The translations under genes were made by a program, and so were the position numbers. From Trema orientale (Eukaryota > Streptophyta > Magnoliopsida > Rosales > Cannabaceae), in NCBI GenBank assembly GCA_002914845.1, contig JXTC01000012.1, forward strand, positions 2,037,338 through 2,101,337: a stretch of DNA of 64,000 nucleotides, in the 5' to 3' direction. A model generated the notes under the pieces. The model made no database searches. It was not told where the DNA came from and saw only the letters and a program-made list of their open reading frames with translations. Shown piece by piece: positions 10,736 through 24,000 of the stretch (positions are counted from its first letter, which is position 1; each line of letters starts with the position of its first letter).

Positions 10736-12049
10736 CCAGATTTTTATTTTTTTTAATTTAAAAAAAGAAATTTGTCCTACCTATAGCGCATAGAGGTGCG
10801 TGTATAGTCTATTTCATCCGCGATTTTTTACATTTTGCTCCACGTTTTATTTTTTAATTATTTGTGTGATTATTTATGGGTTTTGGCTACTATAAATTGT
10901 TTTAATAAATTATCACACATATTTTGAATATTATTTTAAATAATAAATCTTACAATTTTGAGTTAAATTAATTTTTGGGCATAATTGTATGCTACTATGT
11001 TTAGTTATATCTCAATATTTGTAGGTTAATATTACACATGATTATATGCATATTTTGATATTTTTATGCCACTTATGATTATGTGCATATTTTGAATAAT
11101 TTTATACTTTGAATTTCAGTTTAAAATTCTTCATATTATGTGGCGTAATTAATTGTGAGATTTTGACAATTGTGAAAGCTTATGTGTTTGCTTATCGTGA
11201 GTCTAAGCTTGTCAAATATTGTTAAGTATGATTGCATCAATTATTACATTCTCACTTTTGGCCAATTTTGAGCATATTTTTTATTCTATATTTTGTTGTC
11301 ATATGTCATATTTTATTCTTAGAAAAGTTATTATAAATGACAAATAAATTTTGGCATATTATATGGATAATTTATGAATTATTCCTTATTTTTGTGTATT
11401 TTTGTGATTATTATTACTTGATAATATAATGATTAGCCTTGTTCGAATTTTGTGAGATTTTGATTGATTCTGAATATTTTTGTACTTGCCTGTCATGAGT
11501 TAAATATGTCAGATTATTGATGAAAAAAAATTTGTGATTATGGTTATTTATTCTCCCTTGATTGATCACAATTAATACTAAAGTTCATACACATAATTAA
11601 ATTATTCTATCGATAATTTTATTGCTTGGTAGGATGCTTGGATTGGTGAAGGATGTACATTAAATGTTATGAACCGCAACAATCTTTTCTATCCTGTCGA
11701 TGGTGGATTGATGCATTTGATTATGACATTTGATGCATTGTCCTTACCTGCGAATTAGTCCTCCTTTTCTTAAAGGACTCTAGCATACAATGATCGCGTT
11801 ATTGATTGGATCATTGAGAAATCTGAGAGAAAGAACAAATAGCATGATCTTGGTTTTACATGCATATTAGTGGTATTGCTCTTGGTTATTTCTTCTAGCT
11901 TTATGCAACCCTTGTATCTCTGTTGTTTTGACTCTGAATAGGACTATTATGTTTAATGAAATAGATCTTGCACCAAAGGGTGATAAATTAAATAGACTAA
12001 GCCTTGTAAGTTTGTACAACTCCTAAATCTACTGTTTATAGTTAGTTAA

Positions 12050-15000
12050 TGTCATGAAACTCTATGATGAGTGGGAGTATTTAAAGAGTTGGAAGTATTT
12101 ATGAACTAATCAATCCGTGACAACTTTTGAGAATAAATTCGCTAAGAAATTTCTTGATGTTATTAGCAAAAAATTTGAATGGTTTTCAAAGAATGATGGG
12201 TATAGACTTTTGAGTATTTTAAATTTCACATTTTGTGATAGAATTAATCGATTACATTAAGTCATGATACTCGGAAAGAGCAATTAACTAGAGATAAGAC
12301 TTGATTGTTGTGAGGAGTAATCAACTTAGATGAGATGACAACAATGCTTGTTGGGGAAGAGAGTGATATAAAAGATATAATTGATGAAGGATAAGGTTCC
12401 AACTAATCTGGGAATAACATATGTACTTAATGGACAATATTATCTTAAAATTTACACTTTGGAGATAGTCAGATTGTGATTAGATATTTGATATCTCTTC
12501 GGGATTTACATGAACTTGTCCATATGTCCTCGAACTAGAGGCGCTTGTTTTTTTATGTCTAATTTTGGGTGACCGGAATTACTTTTCCTTGGGAATTAAA
12601 AAAAATTGAATTACACCATTATTGATCCTAAATATCTAAGAGATGAAAATATTTCATATTATGGTATAAAGTTTTGGGTATAATTCGAGTTTTTTGAATT
12701 GGAAGATTTGGTAAAATTTATATAGTGTATTACAAATTTTTCATCCAAAGATGTTGTACACATGCTTATTATGTCAGTGATTAGTAAACTGCCATAGTTA
12801 TAAGAGTAAGATTGATAGATACGCAATTTTATTAGAATTATCCATACTGAGTTTTGTGGACCATTGATTCCTTTGGTAATAAGAAGTTATAGAAGGCTTG
12901 ATCTTTATGGATGATTACTCCTGCTATGATGATATTGAGCTTGTTACTCTAAAAGTCTTAACTCATGGAAAATGAATTAAAGCGATCAAGTTTGACTTTG
13001 GTAGTTATTATGAGAAATACAATAAGACAGAATATAATCATAAATATTTTATAAAATATTTCCAAGAATATGATATTGATTGGTATTATAGATAATAATT
13101 GGATTTCTTGGATATTATAGTATTGCAAAATGGTATAAATCACATTTCCTGATATTATGTGATATTATTTGAGGATTGATTTACGATAATTCATACGTAC
13201 TTAAAGGATTCTAGACTCGATTATTCATCTTCTACCACTATGATGATTAAGTCAAATAAAGCTGTCAATTTTATTGATGTTTCTGGTACAAATTAAGGGC
13301 TACAGGAGATTTTATCCGATGAGGAATTTTTTTGTTATTATCTTCATTTTCGTTGTTTCCGCTATAATTTTTGGCCCTATGATTGACCAAAAACACACAG
13401 TCACTTGTGTTTCTATTGATCTTGTAATACTAAATGACTCCATTATATGAATGAATGAATACGTATTTTTGAGATCATAGTAATTAGATATATCTGCAAT
13501 GTTTGGAGACTCTGTTTAGAGATTTTATGGTTTATTGGCAGAAACACGAGTTAGACATTGATTATACCTCTTATGTGATTATCTACCAGTGAGCCATTAG
13601 CAGTTCTTAATCCTTATTTGTGAAATACCTTTATTGGTGTAATAAGTTCTCCGTCTTACTGAGTGTAGGGCTTAGTTGAATTAGACAATAGTTGTTAACC
13701 CTTTTAGATGGATGTAATTGTCTAAGACCAAGCGCAATTCTGAGTTTTATGTGGAATATATAGGCAAGAATTCTGGTTAAAAGTTTTAACAAATGAGGAA
13801 ATTGATTATGAAGATGTCTTCTCACTAGTTTCTACTGAAGAGACCTTATTGATTTTGTGGCAGTTAGTATTGTTTTTGACTTGGAACTTTATTAAGTAGA
13901 TGTGAGAATTACAATTTGATTGAATATTGAGCATTTACATAGCTACACTGATTGGTTCTGAGATATTGGTAATGAACACCTAATTTATTAGATCCATAGT
14001 TTTGGTTATTGATTGAAACTGGCATCAATAAAGTGGTATTATAAATTTGATAAGATTGTCACTATTAGTGTGTTTTGGAGAATGTTATTAATCAATGTGT
14101 ATATGTGAGGGTCAATGAGAGCAACTACATATTCATAATTTTATATATTTTATATATTGTGCTCGTGTTTAAAGATTTTGGCCTGATATGTGAGACCAAT
14201 AATTGTTGATTAGCCATATAGATACAAAAAATCTCAGAAAAGCCTCGTATGTTTTAGATATATAAGTTCTTCATATAGTGCTAATGGCATTTTAGTTTGT
14301 CTCAAAGAATCTACATTGATTAAGTTCTTTACAGAGATCCAGTCCTAGATATTGTTATTCTTGTTATAAAGCACTAATTCTGAAATGTGACAAATTCTGA
14401 AAGGCGCAAAAGTCTATTACCTAATTTGAGAGACATCATATAAGATTAGTCTCTATGCATCTACTGTTAGCAGCCTGATTTATATATACTCGAGTACATA
14501 CATGCCATGATGTTGTATTTATTTTGGGCATACTGGTTAGGTACTTAAGTGATCCTTTTTTGTTTTTAGTACACAGGATCTTATTTTGTGATTGATTTAT
14601 CCGCAGACCAACACTCATGACATAGTTGGATCTTGTGACGTCAAGATTGTAGGCTGTATGGATGATAAAAATCCATTCATGTGTATTTCATGATGATGGT
14701 AGGAGGAGTTGTTATGTGATTTTGTGTCAATTGGAACTTACAGCTAAGTTGTTTTGGGATTTAGTGTCAATTAGATATTTACAGCTACCTTGACCATCAA
14801 TGCAGAGTTTTTGTGGCATGTTATCAGGCTACTAGTTATAAAATTTGAATGTGGAACTTTGTTTCAGTATTCAGAGTAGTTCACTCTATTTTGAGGTTGC
14901 TAAAACTTTATAGTTATGATTCCACAGCTCTATCTTTCTCTTGGAACTTGAGAAACATTACTAACTTATTTTATTGATATACATTTCCTATTTGTTGGAG

Positions 15001-15050
15001 AGAAAAATGTAGCACCCTCATTTCTGTTGAGAATATTGATATAGATAACA
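12050..15050 (+). pseudogene. Decayed copia gag-pol
   Basis: Relics can be recognised by conserved blocks read across frames. They are a gag-like LYDEWE..FAKKFL region near 12060-12190; an integrase core with the MDDYS motif and the IKAIKFD..YYEKY block at about 12910-13060; and reverse transcriptase with DYEDVFSLVST and DLELYxVDV near 13800-13910, and a degraded catalytic box region at 14130-14190. RNase H follows with a SLIYILEYIHAMM-type block near 14465 and FVACYQAT..LKLYSYDSTALSFS near 14800-14945. Numerous stops and frameshifts are present, and the catalytic YVDD is not preserved. Order gag-IN-RT-RNaseH is the copia order. Confidence 0.8.
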
Positions 15051-15527
15051 TGTTTGTGTGAATTCACTAGCGAAAGATTAACCTTTTTTGTTTTTTGAGA
15101 ACACACATCTAATGAGAGACTGTTAAGAGTCTTAGTTGTATTGAATTAGTGGGAATTTATCGCCATCCATATATAAAAAATATGTCATTGATTGATGTGG
15201 ATTGCTTATGTTTTTTCTAATACATGCATGTTTTGGATCCTAGTCACTTTTTATAATGTGTGCACACATGTTTATTTGATAAGTGATATGTTAATTAGAG
15301 ATATCTAGTTTTAGTCTCAATATGTGTAATATTATTGGATCCATGTATGAGAGTTGTCGCCATGCTTGTGAATCTCTAGTGCCTGATTATATATAATACT
15401 TATTTCCTATCGATTCAGTACTATGTATAATAAGTTTTGGTTATTTATATTTATAAGAAATTCTTTTATTTTGATATATTATGGTTAAGTGAGTATTTTG
15501 TATGATTATACTGTCCAAGTGAAAGAA

Positions 15528-16077
15528 TGTTGGAATATTTTGTATGGACTAGTATAATCACTAATCACTCACTATGTGTCTTAATTAATGCCATGGACAA
15601 TTGTGTGATTATATATCATTTATGCATAGTATTACTAATTAGGCCATAATAGGAAGGACACTTGCTATATAACTAGTAAGAGGCCCATAGGCTCCCGCAC
15701 TTATTACGACATAGCCGGCCCATTGCACCATAATACCTTCTTCTATCACAATTGCATATATATATATATATATATAGACACATTTCATGTGTCAAGGGTG
15801 GTAGGCATCATTATGAGAGAGTGGAAGAGAGGAAGAGTGAGGAGAGCTCATAAGCTTTCCTCTTGCTCTATGAATTTCTTGATCTTGTAGGCTCGATTGA
15901 GGAGAAGATGGTAGGTACGAATCTGATGGGAAGCTTGAGAGGTAACACTCTAATTTTTTCTCATTTGATATGCTTCAAAATCAAATGGTTGTTTAATATT
16001 TGGATGAGCTATGGAAATTATTGATGTCAGTTTTGATTCATTCATTTACTCATCGAACATGCTTATTATTTTCAACA
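15528..16077 (+). repeat. Right LTR of the copia element
   Basis: Starts TGTTGGAATATTTTGTATG and ends TTTTCAACA, followed by TGTAC. It contains an extra GC-richer segment (about 15680-15710) absent from the left LTR. Confidence 0.93.
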
Positions 16078-16082
16078 TGTAC

Positions 16083-18360
16083 TTTAAAAGAAAGCTATGG
16101 TAGTTTAAGCATCTTTATAGTTCACATATTTTTAGGACCCTCATATTTCATCTTTAGGTGAATTTATGTATGTTGCTATTAACCGAATGCATACATTTAA
16201 TATAGCTTTAAATCTTTTGATTTTTCTTTTCTTAGTTAGGGAATTGTTTCCATTAAAAAAAGTCTGGGAACTCTCTAGTCAGTTCATAATTACAAAACAT
16301 ATCTTCTTGAGGTGATTATTTATGCCTATTTTTGTAGTCATTTAATGTTTTTTAGTTCAAAACCATTACTTATTTTCATTCATATTTTCTTTTAAAGCAT
16401 ATCCTATTGTAAACTTAGTTTCTGTACTTAAACTGTAGGTTATTCATTCCAAGGATAATAATCTTGAGCTAATAGAGACGTTCCTTTCATATTAGGAAAG
16501 GAAATCTAAAGGTAAGTTGATTTTACGTTTTTGATACTTACTTTTATTGTTTAATGTGATGGTTGGAACAATCATGAATCCAATGATTAAACCAAAGGTT
16601 GCATTTATGAGGATAAATATTATATTCTATTATCGAATGTGTTTCCCATTTGTCATTCTTTTCCTTTTAGTTTTGGTAAATAATTAGTTTATATTTGATA
16701 TATCAAGTTGTTTCCAATATAGGATAACGTTTTGACTAAAGCAGAAGTATGCTCAAACTCAGTTTTGGAACTCCATCTTCGCCTTTGAATGAGTAGATTG
16801 TTGATTGTCTAGGTAAGTAATCTCATACTTTTTTGCAACTTTTTTGTACTTTTTTGATTCTTTCACTATGCATATTAATATTGGTTTGCTTTTCAATACA
16901 TAACATATGCTTAATTCACATATGGGGGCAATACATAGTTAAGTTGGCATGTAGACCAAACTAATTAATTATAATTTCGATTCTAACGTAGATTATATGA
17001 TATACTCCTCTTGATTTATAAAATTTTATCTTGTATGATTTTGACCAATTGGTTGCTTCAACTGAACTTATTTTTAGCTTCGGTTCTGTATGCTACTATT
17101 TAAATTGATTAATTGTATTTATTTACATATTTCTCCAGTCCAACATTAGATAATAACGGATAAGAGTTGGATGAAAAACTAGAATAGATTAAGTTCGAGT
17201 ATGAATAAGGAGTTCGAGCATTTCTTGATTTTTCATTTGCACAAACTGAATTGGGAAATTTGATCCCTTGTCCATGTGTGAAATGCAATATTGAGGATGA
17301 ATTGATTCTATAGGGAATTCAAAAGAGTTATACTAGATGGTTTATACACGGGGAAAATATAGATGAACCTGCAGATGATGTCTCAGTTGAGGAAATTGAT
17401 TATACTAGCTTATGGCTCAGCTAAAGGCATGCTGTTAATCAAATTAGTTCTAATTTATGTCCTGAAACTTAATGTCGTAATCAATAAGAACTATAGCTGT
17501 GACTACTGTCATCCAAGAAGTGAATTTTTTTTATATGAAAATTGGTAAAGTTTTCCTACTAGCCTATAGCCTCAATCTAAACTTAGTATTATAAAAAATG
17601 TTTGTTATTATTATCAAATTCAAAAGTTATCTGAAGATATCATCTTTTAGAATGGTGTGAATATATTGAATGCATAAACTTTCTTTACTGTATATCTTCA
17701 TTTCGACATATCATGCCTAGGAAAGGCGAATATGAACTATGAAAGTGGTCAGAAATTAACGATTTATCTCATGAATTCAATTACAAAGTAAGCTCTATAT
17801 CTTTCTCTCCGTGTACATATGTTTGTTTCTTGCTGTGGTGTACGCGAATTGAAATACATGCTAGTTTTAGTCTTTCTAGAACAAAATTATGACATTATAT
17901 AATTTTGCATATGTTCATTTGGTCAATTGTGATATTTAAGTTGTCTGTCCAGTTTGTGTTGACAAAATTCCTCAAAGGTCTGCATCTTTATTTTGGTCAT
18001 TTATGAGTTTTGTGTTTCTTTATCTATTTTGTTCTGCCTGTCATAATAAATAAATACAAGATCTAAGCCTTGTGGTTTCTTAAAATGTATTCTTCTTTTT
18101 TCTCTTTTTTCTTTTATCAGCTTCAATCTGAAACCCCAAAACAAGGGAAGATGTAGTGATATATAGCCTTCATCTGATCCAATAATATGTAGAAGAGACC
18201 TTGGTCCCTCGTCGATATAGTAACTCACAGCCATCCAAAGGTTATATGATCAATTTTGAGTGTCATGCCATGGAGATTAAGAGTCCAGTTTATCAGTGAC
18301 ACTGTTTTATTGTCCTGTTTTACTTGGATCATTATATAAAAGCTAATATAGGAGGATTAA
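16083..18360. other. Gene-free, CACTA-derived debris
   Basis: AT-rich sequence with no intact gene. The one recognisable piece is the transposase-associated domain relic at 17150-17380. Short open frames in this stretch are not supported. Confidence 0.5.
17150..17385 (+). pseudogene. CACTA (En/Spm) transposase-associated domain relic
   Basis: Read with minor frameshifts and stops, the stretch shows a DKSWM start, an EFEHFLIF-like block, then LIPCPCVKCN (paired cysteines) and YTRWFIHGEN. This is the conserved order of the plant transposase-associated domain found at the N-terminus of CACTA TNP2-type transposases. The downstream transposase is not recognisable. Confidence 0.7.
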
Positions 18361-18364
18361 ATAA

Positions 18365-18855
18365 GGTGTAATGCCATAGAGAGTCAGGTGTACCGTCTTG
18401 TAAGTACAATGCCTCTCCTTTTATATTCATGTTCTAAGATTGGATAATGATATAGAAGCTTGCATAGTGGAGGGATAAAGTTTGCTATTATTTGAGATTC
18501 TAGAGCTACCGAGTTATCCATTACCGCATTACACTAACTATTCGGTTAGCAACAGGATTAGCACTTAAGTAGTTCATAATTTTGTGTCATTCGATATAAC
18601 TTCCTAAGTTAATATAATTTGAATGAGGATGATGGGTTTTCTTTGCATGTCATATTGGGAATAGATCATAAACTCAATTCTATCTAAGTTTCTGTTTAGT
18701 TGACTTTGTAATGTCATTGTAATTACTGATAAGGTAATTACTCAAGCTTCAACTCTTGGGGCTTATATTGTAACTACACTATATGATATGTCAAGCTATG
18801 GTGTGACTGCCCTTCTTGGTCTAACGATGGCATGTGTCGATGATTACATGACTGC
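18365..18855. repeat. Direct repeat, copy 1 (about 490 bp)
   Basis: Begins TAATGCCATAGAGAGTCAGG and ends near GATGGCATGTGTCGAT. It is repeated at 19415-19910 with roughly 90% similarity by eye and several small indels. Confidence 0.88.
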
Positions 18856-19414
18856 AGTGTCTACGAATGCACAGAAAATGAATCTCTAGAAACTTTTGAG
18901 AAACTCTGGATCCATGGCCTTCGTCAAAAAGGAAAGCCACATTCAATTCTGGACATACTTTAGATAATAGAGCTTACAGAGGCTAGATAGTAACAGATAA
19001 CCTATGGACAAACGACAATGAACTGGTATATAGTAAATTCCATTATATGTGCGCTTGTACTAGCCTTAGCTATTAATTTGTTTCGAACACTTGAAGCATT
19101 GAAAGCTGGTCTTTAAATATTAGAGGTTTAGATTGAAGAGGACTATATATGTTAAATTTCAAAAGTTAAGTAATGGAGAATTGTCATCAATAGTTAATTA
19201 GACAATAAGCTAATTCGATATTCATAATCTTTAGTTAAGCAACTTCTTAGATGTAAGGTTATGAGGTTGTGACAAGCCTCGATCCAATAAGGTTTACTAA
19301 CGCACAGTGTGCAAAGTAAACCATATGAAGCTATTTTAATTAAATTAAAAAGGCTAATGAGTAATTTATCTACTTTGGGATGTTATTTTGTTATTATGGA
19401 TTTTTTGTCCTCGT
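18856..19414. other. Spacer between the two direct repeats
   Basis: AT-rich, no gene seen and no repeat partner found in the window. Confidence 0.5.
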
Positions 19415-19910
19415 ATAATGCCATAGAGAGTCAGGTGCACCGTCTTGTAACTAGAATGCCTCTCCTTTAATATTCAGGTTCTAGGATTGGATAATGATAT
19501 AGAAGCTTACATAGTGGAGGGGTAAAGTTTGCTATTAATTATTTGAGATTGTAGGGCTACTTGGCTATCCATTACCGCATTACACTAACTACTCAGTTAG
19601 CAACATGATTAGCACTTAAGTAGTTCATAATTTTGTGTCGCTACATATAACTTCCTAAGGTAACATATCAGTTATAAGTTGAACTAGGATGATGGGTTTT
19701 CTTTCCATGTCATATTGGGAATAAATCATAAAATCAATTCTAAGTTTCTGTTTAGTTGACATTGTAATGCCATTGTAATTATTGATGATGTAATTACTTA
19801 CGTTTCACCTTCTGGGGCTTATATCGTAATTACCTTATATGATAGGTCAAGCTATGGTGTGTCTGGTGTGTTTGCCCCTCTTGGCCCAATGATGGCATGT
19901 GCCGATAAGA
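19415..19910. repeat. Direct repeat, copy 2 (about 490 bp)
   Basis: Second copy of the 18365-18855 segment, in the same orientation about 1.05 kb downstream. A MITE begins immediately after it at 19925. Confidence 0.88.
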
Positions 19911-19924
19911 GGGAAAAAAAATTA

Positions 19925-20215
19925 GAGAAATTTAGGTGGATGACTGAAATTTTAAATTTGATTAAATAGATGTCCATTTTTTAAGCTTTATAGCTAAATG
20001 TCCAAGTATATATACTTTTACACTTGATAGATACACATATTTACCAATTTTAGTTACTGTACTGAAATGCACTGGGTATATAATTTTTTATACTTGGTAT
20101 ATAAAATTTTACACTTGGTATATAAGTATATATACCAGGCATTTTGCTATAATATTTGACAAAGGAACATTTATTGAAATTGGGCCCAAAATTTGGTCAT
20201 ATTTCTATAAGCCCC
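19925..20215 (-). mobile_element. 291 bp MITE, copy 2 (inverted)
   Basis: Reverse-orientation copy of the element at 5701-5991, exactly the same length. Its flanks AAAAAATTA (19916-19924) and AAAAAGTTA (20216-20224) match at 8 of 9 positions and fit a 9 bp target duplication. Confidence 0.75.
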
Positions 20216-20224
20216 AAAAAGTTA

Positions 20225-20865
20225 TTTCATTTTCTAGAAAGTCGTTTAGATATAAAAATATGTAATTTTTTTTTTTTACATAACTTCTAAAAATATTAAT
20301 ACAAAAATTACTCTATTTTATCTTTTTTTGTTTTACATATACATATATAACCATTAAAAGATTATTTTTCATTTACCTCTTTTTGTTTATTTAATTATAA
20401 AAACTAACTCTTTGAAAATGTCTAATATAAAAAAAGTAAAAAATATTTATTAGCTATTTAAAAAATAAAATGACTATTTGACTATTGTCCATTAACAATT
20501 ATCTAATGGTGTGAGAGTTGACGGGGTAAAAGAATAATAACTTTATTATTTTATGGGATATTTGGATACTAAATCAAAAGTGATGAAGCAAAAGAAGAAC
20601 AATTTTAACATTGTAACGAACACTTGAATATTAACTTCTCCAATAATGAGGCTCTAGTCATACCATGCCACACCCACGATCAAATGACCTTCGCGTTGAG
20701 GAAAAAAAAAAACCTGTAAATTCTGTGTGGATTCTAATAACTCAAATTACTTTGTTTTTCCAGCTATTTGCAATATTTATTCTTTTTCCCCTAGAGATCC
20801 ACTTGATGAGGAGCTATCTATTGAATTTGATCGTAAAATATAATTTAAGAGCTACATGTCCACTG
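20225..20865. other. AT-rich intergenic stretch
   Basis: No gene or repeat partner recognised. A 70-codon open frame at 20665-20877 lacks family features and is probably chance. Confidence 0.5.
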
Positions 20866-20945
20866 AGGCTAGCTTAGTTGGTGGGAATGAGTGGATGTGG
20901 ATTGGATACTAGGTTGGGAGTTCAACTCCCAGAGTGCGTGAATTG
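20865..20945 (+). repeat. tRNA-derived SINE head
   Basis: Contains an RNA polymerase III A box (TAGCTTAGTTGG, 20870-20881) and a B box (GAGTTCAACTC, 20918-20928) at the spacing seen in tRNAs, but no complete cloverleaf or anticodon arm. This matches the 5' part of a tRNA-derived SINE. The 3' boundary is unclear. Confidence 0.55.
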
Positions 20946-21033
20946 TTTTCCTGTCTTATTCTACTCACTCTAAATAATCTATAAACATAGAAAAAATCGA
21001 CTAAAACTAGCTTTATCAAGACTCCAACATATC

Positions 21034-24000
21034 CACTATAAGAAAATAAGGTCTTATATGTGTAGGTAAAAATTAAGTATGTGTAAGTCATAATCTTTAC
21101 CTCCACATACTGAAAGTGAAGAGATGTGTACGTAAAAAACTGTAGGTAAAAGTACTTCTCCATACATAATTCTATGTGTAGGTAAAGATAACAAGTGGTC
21201 CAATATCAAGATGACTAAACACTGATAACTTGGATGGTGATATGGAATTTGATGTTGTCATCTGTTATATTGCTAACATGGAATCATCAGAAGCATACAC
21301 GTGGCATCATCGTAACAAACCATATGTCACCTTCACATACTGACACCTACCACCATTTATATGTTGACACATATCCCAATGCTAACATGCCACATGGCAA
21401 TTTGGCAAGAATGCCACATGTCATTTTATAGTAAATTTTGATATGCAGTGTAGGTAAAAGAACGTTATGTGTAGGTAAAGGTATTAAATTTTTTATAAAA
21501 AAAAAATTAGTAATTAAAATATTAATCCAAAATATGGATGAAAATATATTAGTAATTTTCATAAATATAAAATACTAATAAATTGTCAAATATAAAGGGA
21601 TAAAGAAATGAATATAAATCCAAAATTTAAAGGAAATATTCAATACAACAAAAATTGTTTTCAGAAATTACAATGAAAAGTGCTAGAAAATACAAGTCCT
21701 AACAATCATCATGGTGCTAGGAAGTGAGTACAGTAAGAGTGGTTTTAAGATATCAGGAAGTAATTCTGCTTTTAATTTCGGTTTGGGGACAATTTATACC
21801 TTAAGCATGTTCTGCACTTGCTTCTACTTTAACCTCAGGAATAGCTTCTGTTTTATCCACTTGGAGCAGGATCAACACTTTTTTTCTCTACGGAATCTGC
21901 TCTTCTTGGTAGAAGAACATGCTGAAATTTCCAAAAATTTATGTAAGTACGGCATTTTGATCACTAGTCACAATAATCGATTCAATATCAGTAACTTCTC
22001 AAACAAAAAATGAAAACAAGAAGTTATTAATGCTAATGACTCTAAAAGTTTCAAAACCTTTATCAGTCCGTACGAGAACAACAACGAACAACATTTTTGT
22101 AAGATAAAAGCAACAAGAAATTTAGATAAATTAACTTATTAATCATTTAATACAAACATGAATACATAATAATATAAATAAATAATAGACTGAATTAAGT
22201 ACTCAAGCATTAATATGAGACTAATTGAGCATACTACACTACTTAATGGGTGTTGAATTGTTCAAATACCAAGTAATACTGCACAAAGAAAAAGAATAAT
22301 AGTCTTCACATTCTTTATAGTTTTCAACAGTTATTCACATTCCTTTAGACCAATTGAAGCTTAGGAACAAGAAATTAAGTAAAGGGTAAAATAAAGAACC
22401 AAAGTAGAGTTCGAAACAAGGTACCTTCCGCACCCGAGTAACACTATGGCAAAGGCTCATATAGTTAAAGAAGAAACCATCGCACGGGACTCCACCCATT
22501 TACAAAATAATAATAATAATGAGGAACCATTTTCAATAATGAACAATTTAAAGAAGAATCAAACCAACAAAATAAAAACAACGTAACTATATTGAATTAC
22601 CATCAACATTGGGAAAAAAAAAAAAGAAGGGAAAACATTACTCTATCAAACCCAATCACAACTACGAAAGTTTGGTATATATTATTATCTTTAAACATGA
22701 ATTTAAATTCCAAAGTAAAGATGCATGTATTCTTATCAATATGATTGCATGACTAGCCAATTAGTGCTAGCTTATCAAATTTTCGTAGCAGCAAATTCAA
22801 ATTATTGGTAAAACTATTGATACACGTGTATATACATATATTGATTTTCTAGTGGGATACACAGATGATCAGGACACGTGATTTGGTTTGGGTTGACGTT
22901 CTTAGAATTGGAATAGTATATATAAATAAATAAATATATATATATATATATATATCTAAGTGAAAATCGGGGGAATAAGAAAATGAAAGACACCTGATAC
23001 TGATCAAGAAGCAACCTTATTCATCATGACTCCAATTTGACTGAAGATATATTTTGTTCTCGTAAAGGGTCAAAATCCATATTGCATAATCAAAGAACAA
23101 ATAAATCAAGTGTCTCGGATGTATTTTGGAGTTGTTAAACCTAAAGAACAAAATTATTGATAAATACATGTTAAAATACCCAGAAGAGTTGATTCTGCAA
23201 ATGGAGTACCGAATCTTAATATGTTCATAAAAGAGGAACCTTGGATTTCATTCTTTTATCTGAGACAAATGAAGCGAAAATTTCTTAACAAGCATGAAAT
23301 TGTTTTACCAAATTGATTGTTGAAATAAACTGAAAATCACCGAATTGTAGCCAATAAAAATTACGAATATATATGATTTAAGATTTCAAAACCCAAAATC
23401 CTAAATTAACTAATCAAATAAAACAGAACCAGGATCTAAATACTTTCAAATTAATTGATTCAAACTAATCAAACAAAACTCATCCAGTCAAAATGACGGA
23501 AATCAAAAACTCTAATCCCAAAAAAAAACAAAAACAAAAACAAGAAACAACACAAAATCAAAGAAGGGATGGAAAGAAGTGGCTACCCAAGACGAAATCG
23601 AAGAGGTCATTGTCGATGTTGATGAAAGCGGCATGGATATGAGGAGGAACGGCGAGTGAGGATGAGGGTGGAGGCGTGGTTGTCGGACTTAGGAGCCCAA
23701 CAAAGATTACAGGGAGAGGAATGACAAGTGAGGATGAGGGTAATGGGCTGCTTTGGTTTCAAGCTCTAAAAGAGCTTCAATGGCGACTCCAATGGCAGAG
23801 ACGAGAAATACAGAACGGCCGAGTGTGAGAGATGAAAAACGGCTGACATGTGAGAGATGAGAGATAAATATGATGGGTATGGAAACCCTAAATAAAATTT
23901 AGTTTTTTATTTTTAAAACAATTAATAATAATAATGAAAAACTGAGGTGGATAAGAGATGAGATGTGTCGTCATATAATTTTGCCACGTGGATGCTGGTA

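Larger units (their letters stand above)
9587..16077 (+). mobile_element. Ty1/copia LTR retrotransposon, old and non-coding now
   Basis: Complete structure of 6.5 kb: target duplication TGTAC (9582-9586 and 16078-16082), LTRs of 527 and 550 bp beginning TGTT and ending CAACA, a primer-binding site matching initiator Met tRNA (TGGTATCAGAGC), and a purine-rich tract (AAGTGAAAGAA) before the right LTR. The interior carries decayed gag, integrase, reverse transcriptase and RNase H in the copia order, all broken by stops and frameshifts. The LTRs differ by many substitutions and indels, so the insertion is old. It cannot move on its own. Confidence 0.93.

Noticed and set aside
5701..20215. The inverted 291 bp copies as the two ends of one 14.5 kb transposon
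   Set aside because: Each copy has its own 9 bp target duplication, so they are independent insertions.
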